Source of the DNA: Flavobacterium sp. IB48
GTDB taxonomy: Bacteria; Bacteroidota; Bacteroidia; Flavobacteriales; Flavobacteriaceae
Assembly: GCF_016405855.1 (NCBI RefSeq)
Contig: NZ_JAEFCA010000007.1
Location: forward strand, 62,001 to 126,000
DNA: 64,000 nucleotides
Direction: 5' to 3'
The notes below the pieces were generated by a model that was given only the letters and a program-made list of their open reading frames with translations, was not told the DNA's origin and did not search any database. Shown in pieces: positions 1 through 8,973 of this stretch; within the stretch, counting starts at the first letter, position 1, and each line of letters opens with the position of its first letter. The position numbers and the translations under genes are program-made.

Positions 1-594
1 TCCAAATTTAAACCCTTCTAAATATGCACGAACAAAAAAATCATAATCCTCTGGAAAAATTTGACTGTCATAACCATTTAAAACAGAATAAACCTCTTTA
101 CGGAATAAAATAGTAGGATGCGAGAATGGGCTTCTTACTTTCATAAACTTGACCATTTCATTATGCTCAAGAGGAACTTTTCGTACAGAAACTATATCGT
201 TTATGTCATTTCCAAATTCAATTATTTGAGCTCCTATTATATCTAAATTTTCTTTTACAATAAATTCAATTTGTTTCTCAAACCTGTTTTTAAAACAGAT
301 ATCATCAGAATCCATTCTTGCCACAAACTCATAAGAAGCTTTGGAAATACCAATATTTAAAGCATTTGCTAACCCCTTATTTTGTTCTAATCTAATAATC
401 TTAAAAATTTCATTATTTTCATATTGACTCAATAAGTTTTCAATCTCTAAACTAACAACTCCATCAACAACGATTATAATTTCAGATGGAAGATAACTTT
501 GTTGCAAAAGACTGTCGATCGCATCTTCAAAAAATGAAATACTATCATTTTTATAAACAGACATTACAACGCTAATTTTATGTTCTTTTATCAC
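1..594 (-). CDS. Family 2 glycosyltransferase, C-terminus cut by window edge
   Basis: The visible 198 codons are the N-terminal part of a GT-A glycosyltransferase that would transfer a sugar from a nucleotide donor during repeat-unit assembly on the inner face of the cytoplasmic membrane. The start is SVVMSVYKNDS, the metal-binding DxD lies in ARMDSDD (about residue 98), and the acceptor-side motif is PEDYDFFVRA near the cut. The start codon is GTG: an in-frame stop lies two codons upstream and the GT2 fold begins at once. It is the last visible gene of the locus and continues beyond base 1. Donor and acceptor cannot be told from sequence. Confidence 0.88.
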   Translation of the reverse strand, partial: MIKEHKISVVMSVYKNDSISFFEDAIDSLLQQSYLPSEIIIVVDGVVSLEIENLLSQYENNEIFKIIRLEQNKGLANALNIGISKASYEFVARMDSDDICFKNRFEKQIEFIVKENLDIIGAQIIEFGNDINDIVSVRKVPLEHNEMVKFMKVRSPFSHPTILFRKEVYSVLNGYDSQIFPEDYDFFVRAYLEGFKFG

Positions 595-643
595 TATTTA
601 GCTTTATTTATTAGTACAATTAATCTGTATAGACTAATAATAC

Positions 644-1390
644 TCATTTTTTTATTTTCTTTGAAATTATTCTTTTTGATACTTGAAAAAAAAGTTCCAT
701 TCTATATTGAATTCTAAATAGCAATGAATTAGTACTCTTGCCTTCAGCAAAAGACGAGTTTTTAAGATGCCTACGATACTGAACTAATTTGTCGTCAATA
801 AATTTAACATTCCCAAAGCTTTCTGCTAGTACACCTATCCAAGTATCATGAAGTATCATCTGAGTTGGAAAAGGCAAAGCGATATTTAATACATCTCTAT
901 TAAAAGCCATACAACAACCATGATAAACTGGTTTACTAATATTTTGAAATAATCCTCTAGGTAATTTTATTGGTTTAAAAAATGAATTTGAAACCATTTC
1001 GTCCATTTCATTTATAACACTGCAATTGCTCATAACAGCAGAATGTTTATTCATATATGGCATCATTATCTCAATTTTATTATTCTCCCATATATCATCC
1101 TGATCAGCTAAAAAAATAAACTGTCCTTTACTATGTTTTAATGCATTTTCATAATTTGCTGATACAAGATAGTGTGGATAGGTTTTTTTTCTTCTGCTTT
1201 CATTTTTTTGATGTCTTAGAAGAACAATTCTTACATCTTTAAAAGATTCTATTATTTCAATAGTATCATCAATTGAGCCATCGTCTGAAATAATTAGCTC
1301 ATCATTTTCTCCCAATTGCTTCAAAATTGAAGAAATTTGTCTTTTTATATATTTACCTCCATTATAAGAAGCCATACATACAGAAATCAT
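644..1390 (-). CDS. Family 2 glycosyltransferase (short form)
   Basis: This 248-residue GT-A enzyme opens with ISVCMASYNGGKYI, carries DDGSIDDT near residue 37 (nucleotide binding) and the DxD-type motif FLADQDDIW near residue 93. HDTWIG near residue 181 is in the position of the catalytic-base region. The motif pattern resembles rhamnosyltransferase-like GT2 enzymes of O-antigen loci, but the sugar is an inference. It lacks membrane segments and ends in a basic tail (KRIISKKIKK), which could help it sit on the membrane. It lies 32 bases after the next glycosyltransferase gene and is probably co-transcribed. Confidence 0.88.
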   Translation of the reverse strand: MISVCMASYNGGKYIKRQISSILKQLGENDELIISDDGSIDDTIEIIESFKDVRIVLLRHQKNESRRKKTYPHYLVSANYENALKHSKGQFIFLADQDDIWENNKIEIMMPYMNKHSAVMSNCSVINEMDEMVSNSFFKPIKLPRGLFQNISKPVYHGCCMAFNRDVLNIALPFPTQMILHDTWIGVLAESFGNVKFIDDKLVQYRRHLKNSSFAEGKSTNSLLFRIQYRMELFFQVSKRIISKKIKK

Positions 1391-1422
1391 CCTACTATCG
1401 TTTAGTTTAATATTTACAATGA

Positions 1423-2310
1423 CTATTTTCTCAAAATTTTTCGAGCTACGCTAATCAACTTTAATTTTTTTAATGACATTTTTATAAATTCACGCACTTT
1501 ACGTTTCTTCATGAAAAATTCATATTGTTTTATCTCAGAATCGTATTTTACTGGGTTTTCATACAATATTTTCTTTAACACTCTATAAAATTCGTCACTA
1601 TATGATAATGATTCTGTTTCATTATCAAGCAAACTCCTCCCGTGAACTCTAATAAGTCCGTAAGCCCTATCATCATCTAGATACTGAAATTTGGCATCTT
1701 CTAATATGCATCTCATCCAGAAATTCCAATCTTCTTTTTGTTTCAAATTTTCGTTAAAAAACCCAACTTTTTCAATTAAACTCGATCTCACAATCGGAGC
1801 CAAAACGGTAATCCTATTATCATTTAAAAAAATCGGAAACATTTTTTTAAGTCCCCCATTTAATGTAAATACCGTTCCGTTATTATTTAATTTCCGTGAT
1901 AAATATCTTTTATTGGTATTTCCATCTAAAAAGAAAAAACATTTAGAATAAGAAATTTGAATATCTGGAGTATTAGTAAAATGCTCTAAATGCAGATTCA
2001 TTTTTTCGGGAGAAATAATATCATCAGCATCAAGGAACAGTAGAAATTCACCTTTCGCTTTTTTTAAACCAGTGTTTCGAGTTGCAGGTAGTCCTTTATT
2101 AATATCATGTCTCTCGTAAATCAAACGAGATTCGTCTTTCATTAATGATTCTACAACAGTTTTTGTTTCATCAGATGAACAATCGTCTATTACAATTGCC
2201 TCCCATTTTTGATAAAAAGAAGATTGGAGACTTCTAATAGTTTCTGTTATAAACCTAGCGTAATTATAACTAGGAATTATGACTGATACTAATCCTTTTT
2301 CTTTATTCAT
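1423..2310 (-). CDS. Family 2 glycosyltransferase
   Basis: The 295-residue protein has the complete GT-A signature: VSVIIPSYNYARFI at the start, VIDDCSSDET near residue 40, and FLLFLDADDIISPEKM near residue 90, where DADD is the metal/nucleotide-binding DxD. KEDWNFWMRC near residue 190 corresponds to the ED catalytic region. The C-terminal 60 residues are rich in Lys and Arg, as in many monotopic glycosyltransferases. The gene lies 14 bases after the Wzy-like polymerase gene, so one transcript is likely. It probably adds one sugar of the repeat unit; which sugar is unknown. Confidence 0.9.
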   Translation of the reverse strand: MNKEKGLVSVIIPSYNYARFITETIRSLQSSFYQKWEAIVIDDCSSDETKTVVESLMKDESRLIYERHDINKGLPATRNTGLKKAKGEFLLFLDADDIISPEKMNLHLEHFTNTPDIQISYSKCFFFLDGNTNKRYLSRKLNNNGTVFTLNGGLKKMFPIFLNDNRITVLAPIVRSSLIEKVGFFNENLKQKEDWNFWMRCILEDAKFQYLDDDRAYGLIRVHGRSLLDNETESLSYSDEFYRVLKKILYENPVKYDSEIKQYEFFMKKRKVREFIKMSLKKLKLISVARKILRK

Positions 2311-2324
2311 TTTTACAATAATTT

Positions 2325-3644
2325 TCAGTTATCATCTATGATTACCGATTGTTTATTTAACACAACATTAAATTTTTGATTCAACCAAAATCCACCGAAA
2401 AGCACATTTAAAAAAATCAAATCGGTAAGACCTTTAAAATTCAAAATAAGAATGAATACAAATACAGACATTACAAACAAGAATTTTATTCTTTTATTGG
2501 TAAAAGAAATTGCACATTTATATAAAACCATAAATTGCAATAAAAAGAAAAGAAGGCTTCCAACTATTCCAAAATAATACAGCAAACGCAAAAAACCAAT
2601 ATCTGTTCCCATATAATATCCTTCTGCATCATTCATTTGGTTATTATAAAATTTTCCATCTCCTAATAAATATGTTATTGTAGACTCAGGAAGTTTATAC
2701 ATCTCTTTCATTTGTTCTGTTGAATCTGTAGTTATATTACCATCATCAAGGTAATTGTAAAACATTTCAAAACCAAATTCAGATGCTACTTTTAAAGTAT
2801 CAATTACTTTTTGATCAATCACAAAAAAAAGTGGTACAATCAATATTGGTATAATAATAAAATAAGATAGAAATGATCTTATTTTTGCAGAACAATTTAA
2901 GCCAAATCTAGAAGGCAAAAATAATAAAATGAGTGCGACAGCTCCTCCTAACATTGTCGTCCTAGACATCATCATTCCTAAAAGGAGTATCAATAAAAAA
3001 GAGAATGAAAGTAATCTTAATTGAGCTTTATTTTTACAATAAGGAATTAAAAAAGGAATTAAAATTAATGTGTAGCCACAGATTATTCCTGCTCCAAAAT
3101 AATAACTGGCAAACCCTACTAATCTGAATTCTCTAAAAGCTTCTCCCGTTGGAGGGTCGTTTAAATTTATACTCGTAAATAAGTCATGTACTGGTGGCGA
3201 AATAAACATTAAAAACGCAATTATGACTTGTAATACTACACTAGCAACAATATAAATTGATACATTTTGAAATTTAACTTCACCATAAATGCGTCGTTGC
3301 ATTACAGTAATAACATACCCTCCTCCTAACCATTGAAATACAAAAAATGGATACTTTACAAATTCCAAATCCCTTGTATGTCTTACCAAAATTATGAAGA
3401 GAGAAAAGACAGCCATAAAAAAACAGAGCGAAATTACTTGTAAAAAATTTTTCGATAAAAAGACCCTTCTTTTCAAGAGTACTTCTGAAATAAAATTTAA
3501 AAGTAAAATACCAATCCCAATTCCGCTTATTAATACCCTCGTGCCTGCTGGCATTCCTGGAAATAAAACTGAATAAATATAGAAGAAGACAAGAAAAAAT
3601 GTAGTCATTTTCTCTGCAAATCTATTTTTTAAAAAATGACGCAT
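2325..3644 (-). CDS. O-antigen polymerase/ligase-like membrane protein (Wzy candidate)
   Basis: This is a hydrophobic protein of 439 residues with roughly ten to twelve membrane spans, a long periplasmic loop around residues 275-335, and the segment MMMSRTTMLGG in the position of the Wzy_C/O-antigen-ligase motif. Such proteins join lipid-linked repeat units (Wzy) or ligate chains to an acceptor (WaaL) in the periplasm. A flippase in the same cluster favours a Wzy role. I start it at ATG 3644 rather than the TTG two codons upstream. Family assignment rests on topology and context, because Wzy sequences are poorly conserved. Confidence 0.75.
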   Translation of the reverse strand: MRHFLKNRFAEKMTTFFLVFFYIYSVLFPGMPAGTRVLISGIGIGILLLNFISEVLLKRRVFLSKNFLQVISLCFFMAVFSLFIILVRHTRDLEFVKYPFFVFQWLGGGYVITVMQRRIYGEVKFQNVSIYIVASVVLQVIIAFLMFISPPVHDLFTSINLNDPPTGEAFREFRLVGFASYYFGAGIICGYTLILIPFLIPYCKNKAQLRLLSFSFLLILLLGMMMSRTTMLGGAVALILLFLPSRFGLNCSAKIRSFLSYFIIIPILIVPLFFVIDQKVIDTLKVASEFGFEMFYNYLDDGNITTDSTEQMKEMYKLPESTITYLLGDGKFYNNQMNDAEGYYMGTDIGFLRLLYYFGIVGSLLFFLLQFMVLYKCAISFTNKRIKFLFVMSVFVFILILNFKGLTDLIFLNVLFGGFWLNQKFNVVLNKQSVIIDDN

Positions 3645-3702
3645 AAACAATCTATCCTTTCAAAAATTTCGAGCTAATAATTTAAAGTAGCAATATCAAA
3701 AA

Positions 3703-4725
3703 TTAGCTTAATTTATTAAAAAAATGTTCAAGAGTACGAATTGGTTTAATTTTTAATAAGTTTAGAAAAGCTAAAAATTTAATTCTTTTTCTATTCTTAT
3801 TTTTTATAACACAAAGCATTGTTAACGCATAATAAGAATCAAAAACTTTTCTAAAAACATTTAATTTTCCAATAAAATTATCTTCTAATGATTTTTTCCA
3901 TAAAGAAAAGCTCTTTAATTCTTTTTCAGAATAATTCCACTCACTTAATATCATTTTAAGGTGTAATTCTTTATACTCCTGCACAAAACCACATTTAAGA
4001 TTTTTTGAAATTGCAAGATTAACTGATCCTCTTTTAAGATCTTTACCCACAATACTTATATTTTCACCATGCCATCTATATTTCAACAAAGGTTCTGGTA
4101 AATTTACAATTTGCCCATTTAAAGATATTCTTAACCAAAGTTCATAATCTTCTATATTGATCATTTTTTCATCATATTTACCAAGATTCTGAATTTTCTC
4201 TTTTCTAAAGAGAACAGTAGGATGACCAATTGGACAGGTAAACAAAAGTGCTCGAGCAATTTCTTCAGAATTTAAAGGAATTATTACTTTTCTTTGAATT
4301 TCATTTCCTTCTCCGTCTATTATGGAGTAATTTGTACCGCATAAATCAACTTCAGGATGAGAAATCATATAATCAATTTGTTTTTCTATTCTCTCAGGCA
4401 AAGAAATGTCATCAGCATCCATTCTAGCTATAAAGCTTCCTTTTGCTTCATCTATTCCTTTATTTAAAGTTTTTATTAGCTTTAAATTTTCCTCATTTCG
4501 AATTATTCTTACACGTTTATCTTCTTCTGCAAGCATTGATAAAATTGAAGATGTACCATCAGTAGAACAATCGTCTAGCAACAAAATTTCTAAATTTGAA
4601 TAGGTTTGATTTATTATTGAACGCACAGCTTCTTCCACATATAATTCAGCATTATAACATGGTAGTACTACTGTTACTAAAGGTTTTTCATCTAAACTTT
4701 TTCTTTCAAAAAATTCTGTTGGCAT
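3703..4725 (-). CDS. Family 2 glycosyltransferase
   Basis: The 340-residue enzyme has the GT-A core VTVVLPCYNAELYV near residue 17, LLDDCSTDGTS near residue 48 and FIARMDADDISLPER near residue 93 (the DxD motif). NIEDYELWLRISL near residue 193 holds the ED acidic pair. About 110 residues after the core are Lys- and Leu-rich and may bind membrane or lipid acceptor. Its core resembles that of the truncated GT2 at bases 1-594 (both have ARMD-DDI, HPT-LFRKE and EDY), so the two may be related paralogues. It is flanked by the Wzy-like gene (58 bases) and an unidentified gene (36 bases). Confidence 0.9.
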   Translation of the reverse strand: MPTEFFERKSLDEKPLVTVVLPCYNAELYVEEAVRSIINQTYSNLEILLLDDCSTDGTSSILSMLAEEDKRVRIIRNEENLKLIKTLNKGIDEAKGSFIARMDADDISLPERIEKQIDYMISHPEVDLCGTNYSIIDGEGNEIQRKVIIPLNSEEIARALLFTCPIGHPTVLFRKEKIQNLGKYDEKMINIEDYELWLRISLNGQIVNLPEPLLKYRWHGENISIVGKDLKRGSVNLAISKNLKCGFVQEYKELHLKMILSEWNYSEKELKSFSLWKKSLEDNFIGKLNVFRKVFDSYYALTMLCVIKNKNRKRIKFLAFLNLLKIKPIRTLEHFFNKLS

Positions 4726-4761
4726 TTTTACTTTTCTTTTTTGTTCTTTATTAATATTATT

Positions 4762-5790
4762 TTATGTAATTAATGAATGGTATAGTTCTTCACTTGTTTG
4801 AATATAATCGAATCCGAATAGATTGTTCAAATAATTATTATTCTCATTGGTTAAAACATCTCCATTTAGAATTGCAAATAAAACATCCTGAATTAGATCA
4901 TATTCATCCCAATGTTTTCCAATTTCAACCATGGCTAATTTATTCTCATTACTTTCTTCACCATTTTCATCACGTAAAATTGTTTTTTGACGAAATAATT
5001 CGACTCTTTTATTTAAATATAATCCATAAGCGATATAAGATCCAACACAGTTTGAAATTATATAATCTGACAACTCTATTATTGATTTTAATCTATTCAA
5101 AAAACATGCATCATTAATATGTCCCGCCGTAGTAACCTTATAACCTTTCGCAATATATTCATCAGCTCTCCCCAATTGAATATCTTTAAAGTAAAGACAG
5201 ACAATTACAGAATCAAATCCTTTTCTTTTCTTTTCAATAATTTCGAGAAATTCTTTAGTGTCAAAATCACTCAAAACCCCATCAATTGAATGAAAGGGAA
5301 AAACTAACAAAGTTTTACCTAATTTTTCCTTTAAGTTCTTATGATCTTTTTCATTTAAGATGTTTTGAGCATAATGTATATAGGGTCCTATTTTTATAGC
5401 CTTCTTTAAGGGATATTGATTAGTAATAAATTTTTCTCGATAATCACTAAATGTTAAAATTTTTTCAGCACTAGTAAAATGTTTATGAACAAAACTTGAA
5501 AAAATAAAACCGTGTTCTTGGGCAATATTACTTGGCAAACGCCTTTTATTAATGTATTGTAGCAATATATGATAAAATCCATACAATTGAATATCCCCAT
5601 TCGGATGAAAGTATCCATTTGGAATATTCTCGGACAATTTTTCAAATTCAAATATTGAGAGATTTTTACGACGAGTACTTTCCTTTAAAAGAAAATTATT
5701 CTTGTCTAAATTTTTGCGCTTGATTAAAGAATACAAAATTTCTCTTGTTCCTCTATAACTCAATAATTTACTCATTAAAATATCTTTCAT
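4762..5790 (-). CDS. Unidentified polysaccharide-cluster protein, possibly GT-B-like transferase
   Basis: I do not recognise a family with certainty. The 342 residues are soluble, without signal peptide or membrane span. The second half alternates hydrophobic beta strands and helices (KTLLVFPFHSIDG, FDSVIVCLYFKDIQ, KVTTAGHINDACFL, SDYIISNCVGSYIAYGLYL), which looks like a nucleotide-sugar-binding Rossmann half of a GT-B enzyme. The NCVGSYIAYG segment resembles the donor-binding Gly-rich stretch of capsule transferases. Its start overlaps the stop of the flippase gene by four bases (ATGA), so the two are translationally coupled. A transferase or repeat-unit modifying role fits the context but is inference. 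Confidence 0.6.
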   Translation of the reverse strand: MKDILMSKLLSYRGTREILYSLIKRKNLDKNNFLLKESTRRKNLSIFEFEKLSENIPNGYFHPNGDIQLYGFYHILLQYINKRRLPSNIAQEHGFIFSSFVHKHFTSAEKILTFSDYREKFITNQYPLKKAIKIGPYIHYAQNILNEKDHKNLKEKLGKTLLVFPFHSIDGVLSDFDTKEFLEIIEKKRKGFDSVIVCLYFKDIQLGRADEYIAKGYKVTTAGHINDACFLNRLKSIIELSDYIISNCVGSYIAYGLYLNKRVELFRQKTILRDENGEESNENKLAMVEIGKHWDEYDLIQDVLFAILNGDVLTNENNNYLNNLFGFDYIQTSEELYHSLIT

Positions 5791-7193
5791 GTGAATTTGA
5801 AATTAGTTCTTTTAAAAAAATAAAATGGTAAAGCTACTATATAACAGAAAGTAATTAAAATTTTATAGATAACGGACAAATCAACTACAAATAGTACAAT
5901 TACAAATGACACTACTGTAAATATGAACCATATTTTTGGCCTAAATTCTGCTACTGCAACTTCTTTATAATCTTTTAGAAAAAATGTTCCGTATCCCATA
6001 ATTAAATAGCAGAAAAACAGCACAAAAGCAGGGCTTTTAATTCCATAAATCGGTATTAACAAAATATTAAGTAAAACACATACCAAACCAGCGCCAAAAG
6101 TTACTTTCCACAAATTGCGTGTTCTTTCTCTATAAAATAAAATGGTTGCAACACCAAAATACATAGGTCTATAGTTATGGGCCATAATGAAAATGGCAGC
6201 TAAAAAATAAGTTGATTTAAGTTCCTCATTTTTTACCATAATTTCAAAAATTTCCTTTAGCCAAAAACATGCGAGAGAAGATAAAATCACCAAAACAAAC
6301 TGTAATGCCCAAGTTAATTTTCTAAGTGAATCATAGTTTTTCAATTTTATTTGCTCAGAAAGAATGGGTGAAGCTGCTGTATTCATAGCCCCGACAGCCA
6401 TTGCCATTAGACCTCCAAAAGATGCAGCAAATCCATAATATCCAATTTGAGATGTACTTATCAAAAAAAATTTTAATAATAAAGTATCTGACGAACTCAA
6501 TAAGTAACTACCATAAAAATGAGGAAGCATTGGTAATGAAACCGAAAGTCCTCTTCTTATTACTACTTTTTTAAACTTGTAAATTGGTCTAATTTTTAAA
6601 ATGAATCTCAGTGGATACCAATACGAAAAATGCAATAGTAACATTGAAATACAGTTTGCTATAAACCAACCCATGTAATGAAGATCTAAAATAACAATTG
6701 TATAGTAATTCAAAATAATTGTTATAAATGAAATTAAAATTGTTCTTGTTACTATCTGTTTTGGTTTTTGATTGAGTTGATAATATAATTGCCCAATAGT
6801 ATCTGCAGGACCAAAACAAACAATAGGTACAATATTTAATAAAATAATCCAATATAGATTTTCACTTGCTTCTTTTGGAATAATAAAATAGATTATTATT
6901 GCCAGTAAAAAAGAATAGAAAATCATCCAAATATTTAAAAACCCATAAAATTGTCCCCACCTTTTTTTAAAGTGATTTGTATGCTGAAAAAAAACGTTTG
7001 TCAATGGTAATTGAAGTCCTAGCATTGATAAAACACTTATTAGTCCTAAACTGGAATTCATTATTGATTGTACCCCATAATCTTCTGGTGTTAATACTCT
7101 CGTAAAGATTGGTAACATCAAAAGAGCAATAATTTTAGGTACAAAAGGTCCTAGCCCATAAATTAGACTATGGGATATTAATTTTTTAAACAT
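5787..7193 (-). CDS. wzx: Wzx-type polysaccharide repeat-unit flippase
   Basis: The 468-residue integral membrane protein has about twelve to fourteen predicted spans and the N-terminal signature YGLGPFVPKIIALLMLPIFT followed by RVLTPEDYG, typical of the PST/MOP-superfamily Wzx flippases. It would move undecaprenyl-linked repeat units across the inner membrane for polymerisation by the Wzy candidate further along the operon. Length is usual for the family. It overlaps the following gene by four bases. About 100 bases upstream lies a decayed acetyltransferase gene, so the flippase may be expressed from read-through of the nonulosonate operon. Confidence 0.9.
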   Translation of the reverse strand: MFKKLISHSLIYGLGPFVPKIIALLMLPIFTRVLTPEDYGVQSIMNSSLGLISVLSMLGLQLPLTNVFFQHTNHFKKRWGQFYGFLNIWMIFYSFLLAIIIYFIIPKEASENLYWIILLNIVPIVCFGPADTIGQLYYQLNQKPKQIVTRTILISFITIILNYYTIVILDLHYMGWFIANCISMLLLHFSYWYPLRFILKIRPIYKFKKVVIRRGLSVSLPMLPHFYGSYLLSSSDTLLLKFFLISTSQIGYYGFAASFGGLMAMAVGAMNTAASPILSEQIKLKNYDSLRKLTWALQFVLVILSSLACFWLKEIFEIMVKNEELKSTYFLAAIFIMAHNYRPMYFGVATILFYRERTRNLWKVTFGAGLVCVLLNILLIPIYGIKSPAFVLFFCYLIMGYGTFFLKDYKEVAVAEFRPKIWFIFTVVSFVIVLFVVDLSVIYKILITFCYIVALPFYFFKRTNFKFT

Positions 7194-7297
7194 AAAGTTT
7201 TATAATTTAGGGCTTAGGCGGTACAATCTAATAGATATTAAAAACAACTACCACCTTATTTTTATATCCAATACTTATGTAAATCTTCTAAATTAAT

Positions 7298-7740
7298 TTA
7301 CTTATTTATTAAGTTTGGACTTACTCCAAAGCTGATAGAGTAACTTGGAAAATTGCAATCTCTAACATATTTATCGGCAGATATTATAACGTTATCATCT
7401 ATTATCGAATCAACTATAGCTTTGCTATTTGACGACATAAAAACTTGGCTTTCAAATTTTGGAGAAAACACCTTTATTGTTTCCAACAGTACATGTTGAC
7501 TAAAAAAGTGCTTTTTAAAATTTTCCACTTTCTATCATTGGAGAAAGTGGATGATCTAAACTAAATATCTCAGGTAATTCGACTTCATTAAAAAAAGCAA
7601 GAGTTAAAATCTTATTAAGGCAATAAATTTTTCGCAAACTATTCTTTTTTCATTTGCCGGTTTAAATATTGCATGGCATAAAATAATATAAAAAATACAT
7701 CATTATTCTTAGTAATACGGATTAAAAAATCCCTGTTCAT
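7298..7740 (-). pseudogene. Decayed serine O-acetyltransferase-like (hexapeptide-repeat) gene
   Basis: Three consecutive reading frames on the minus strand together spell one left-handed beta-helix acetyltransferase. An ATG at 7740 opens MNRDFLIRITKNND and stops at 7639. The next frame gives SLRKIYCLNKIL, VELPEIFSLDHPLS and IESGKF, stopping at 7515. The last frame gives FMSSNSKAIVDSIIDDNVII and FPSYSISFGVSPNLINK, ending at 7298. Near 7460-7490 a further frame encodes CTVGNNKGVF, so at least four shifts are needed, several beside A or T runs. The order DHP...TVGNNKG...SNSK...NVI...SPNLI is that of CysE/WcaB-like enzymes. It is almost certainly inactive. Bases 7741-7932 show nothing clear. Confidence 0.75.
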
Positions 7741-7932
7741 CTTTATGTAATACTTATTTTTATTACATATATTACTAAAACAATATTCTTTTCTTAATGC
7801 TCAATTATGTTCCTTCTTCTTGTTTAATCGATTTAAAGATTTTTGACTGTAAACGATAAATCTAAAATGTATTAATCAAAATCACATAATAACATAGATC
7901 ATCGAGTTTCATAGATAATAATAGCTGTTTTT

Positions 7933-8964
7933 TTAATTGAGGTTCAGTTTCGCCAAATTAATCTTGGAAAGATAAATTGACGTCCCTATTTTATTCCCAT
8001 GTGCAGAATAATAACTCATCCATAAATACCCGTCTTTAATAACCATTCCTGGATATGAACAATCACCACTACTCTTTATAGTCATTAGTTTTTTATAAGT
8101 ATTTGTTTTAAAATTATAATAACTCAAAATTAGCTTAAAAGATTCCCTACCGCCAACAAGAATACCATCTTTATAAAATACAAATTCTGGTCCTCCAAAA
8201 TCTACAACAGGAATCGTACCAAACCAGTCCCATGAATTTCCTGAATCTGTAGATTTACCAATCATTCCATTTGAAGAGTTTCTTCTTACAACTGCATAAA
8301 AAGTACCTGTACTATCTACTTTCATAGATGTTTCTGATGGGTCTCCATCAAGTTTCTGTGCTGAATTTGTGATATTAAAGTTCGATCCATCAGAACTTTT
8401 GTAGAAATCAAAAAGACCATCCAAACCATAAGCAAAAGTATAAGCTTTATTTTTATACCAAGTAATTTTCCAAGGCCAAGCCTCATTACCAGTTATTTTT
8501 GCCGTATAACCAATCTTTTTATCTAATACAACATCTTCTAAATTTTGCCATCCCCCCGTATTTCCATTAAAAACAGATTTATAGTCCGTGAAAGCTACTA
8601 AATTTTTATTAACATATTTAGAAGCATGAACATATGCCATCAATTTGTTTTTATTGATTGTAAAAGAAGCATTTCGCAAATCAAGTCCTTCGATACTAAA
8701 TTCTTTAATAAGATCCCATTTTACACCATCAGTGCTATTTAAAATTTTTACAACTCCATCCTTTCCTAACCCGTGTCTATCTGATTCTCGATAAGATAAA
8801 AACCATTGATTTTCAAAAAAAATCAAATCGGTAAAAGCATTATTCAAACCTTCATTGAATGTAATCCTTTGAGTAATAATTTTATCTGTATCATCTTCAT
8901 CTTGTGCTGTACAAGAAAAACAAAAAGTCAAAACAAGTAAAAAATTCAGTAGTTTTAATTTCAT
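7933..8964 (-). CDS. Asp-box (BNR, sialidase-like) beta-propeller lipoprotein
   Basis: The 343-residue protein starts at ATG 8964 (a TTG lies three codons upstream). A lipoprotein signal, LLNFLLVLTFCFSC, puts the lipidated Cys at residue 18; acidic residues follow (QDEDDTD), which in Flavobacteriaceae often marks surface export. Asp-box motifs S/T-x-D-x-G-x-x-W/F recur: NSTDGVKW, KSSDGSNF and KSTDSGNSW. The last is a perfect match. These motifs occur in sialidases and related propellers. The gene follows pseI by nine bases, linking it to nonulosonic acids. I cannot find the Arg triad with certainty, so it may bind glycan rather than cleave it. Confidence 0.75.
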   Translation of the reverse strand: MKLKLLNFLLVLTFCFSCTAQDEDDTDKIITQRITFNEGLNNAFTDLIFFENQWFLSYRESDRHGLGKDGVVKILNSTDGVKWDLIKEFSIEGLDLRNASFTINKNKLMAYVHASKYVNKNLVAFTDYKSVFNGNTGGWQNLEDVVLDKKIGYTAKITGNEAWPWKITWYKNKAYTFAYGLDGLFDFYKSSDGSNFNITNSAQKLDGDPSETSMKVDSTGTFYAVVRRNSSNGMIGKSTDSGNSWDWFGTIPVVDFGGPEFVFYKDGILVGGRESFKLILSYYNFKTNTYKKLMTIKSSGDCSYPGMVIKDGYLWMSYYSAHGNKIGTSIYLSKINLAKLNLN

Positions 8965-8973
8965 ATAATTCAA

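Noticed and set aside
4773..5117. A 114-codon plus-strand frame
   Set aside because: It lies inside the coding region of the minus-strand gene at 4762-5790, has no recognisable domain and is rich in Ile, Leu, Tyr and His as expected for an antisense reading of AT-rich coding DNA.
7298..7528. A 76-codon open frame that could be read as a small intact gene
   Set aside because: It has only a GTG start, and the frames upstream on the same strand continue the same hexapeptide-acetyltransferase family. It is the 3' piece of a frameshifted gene.
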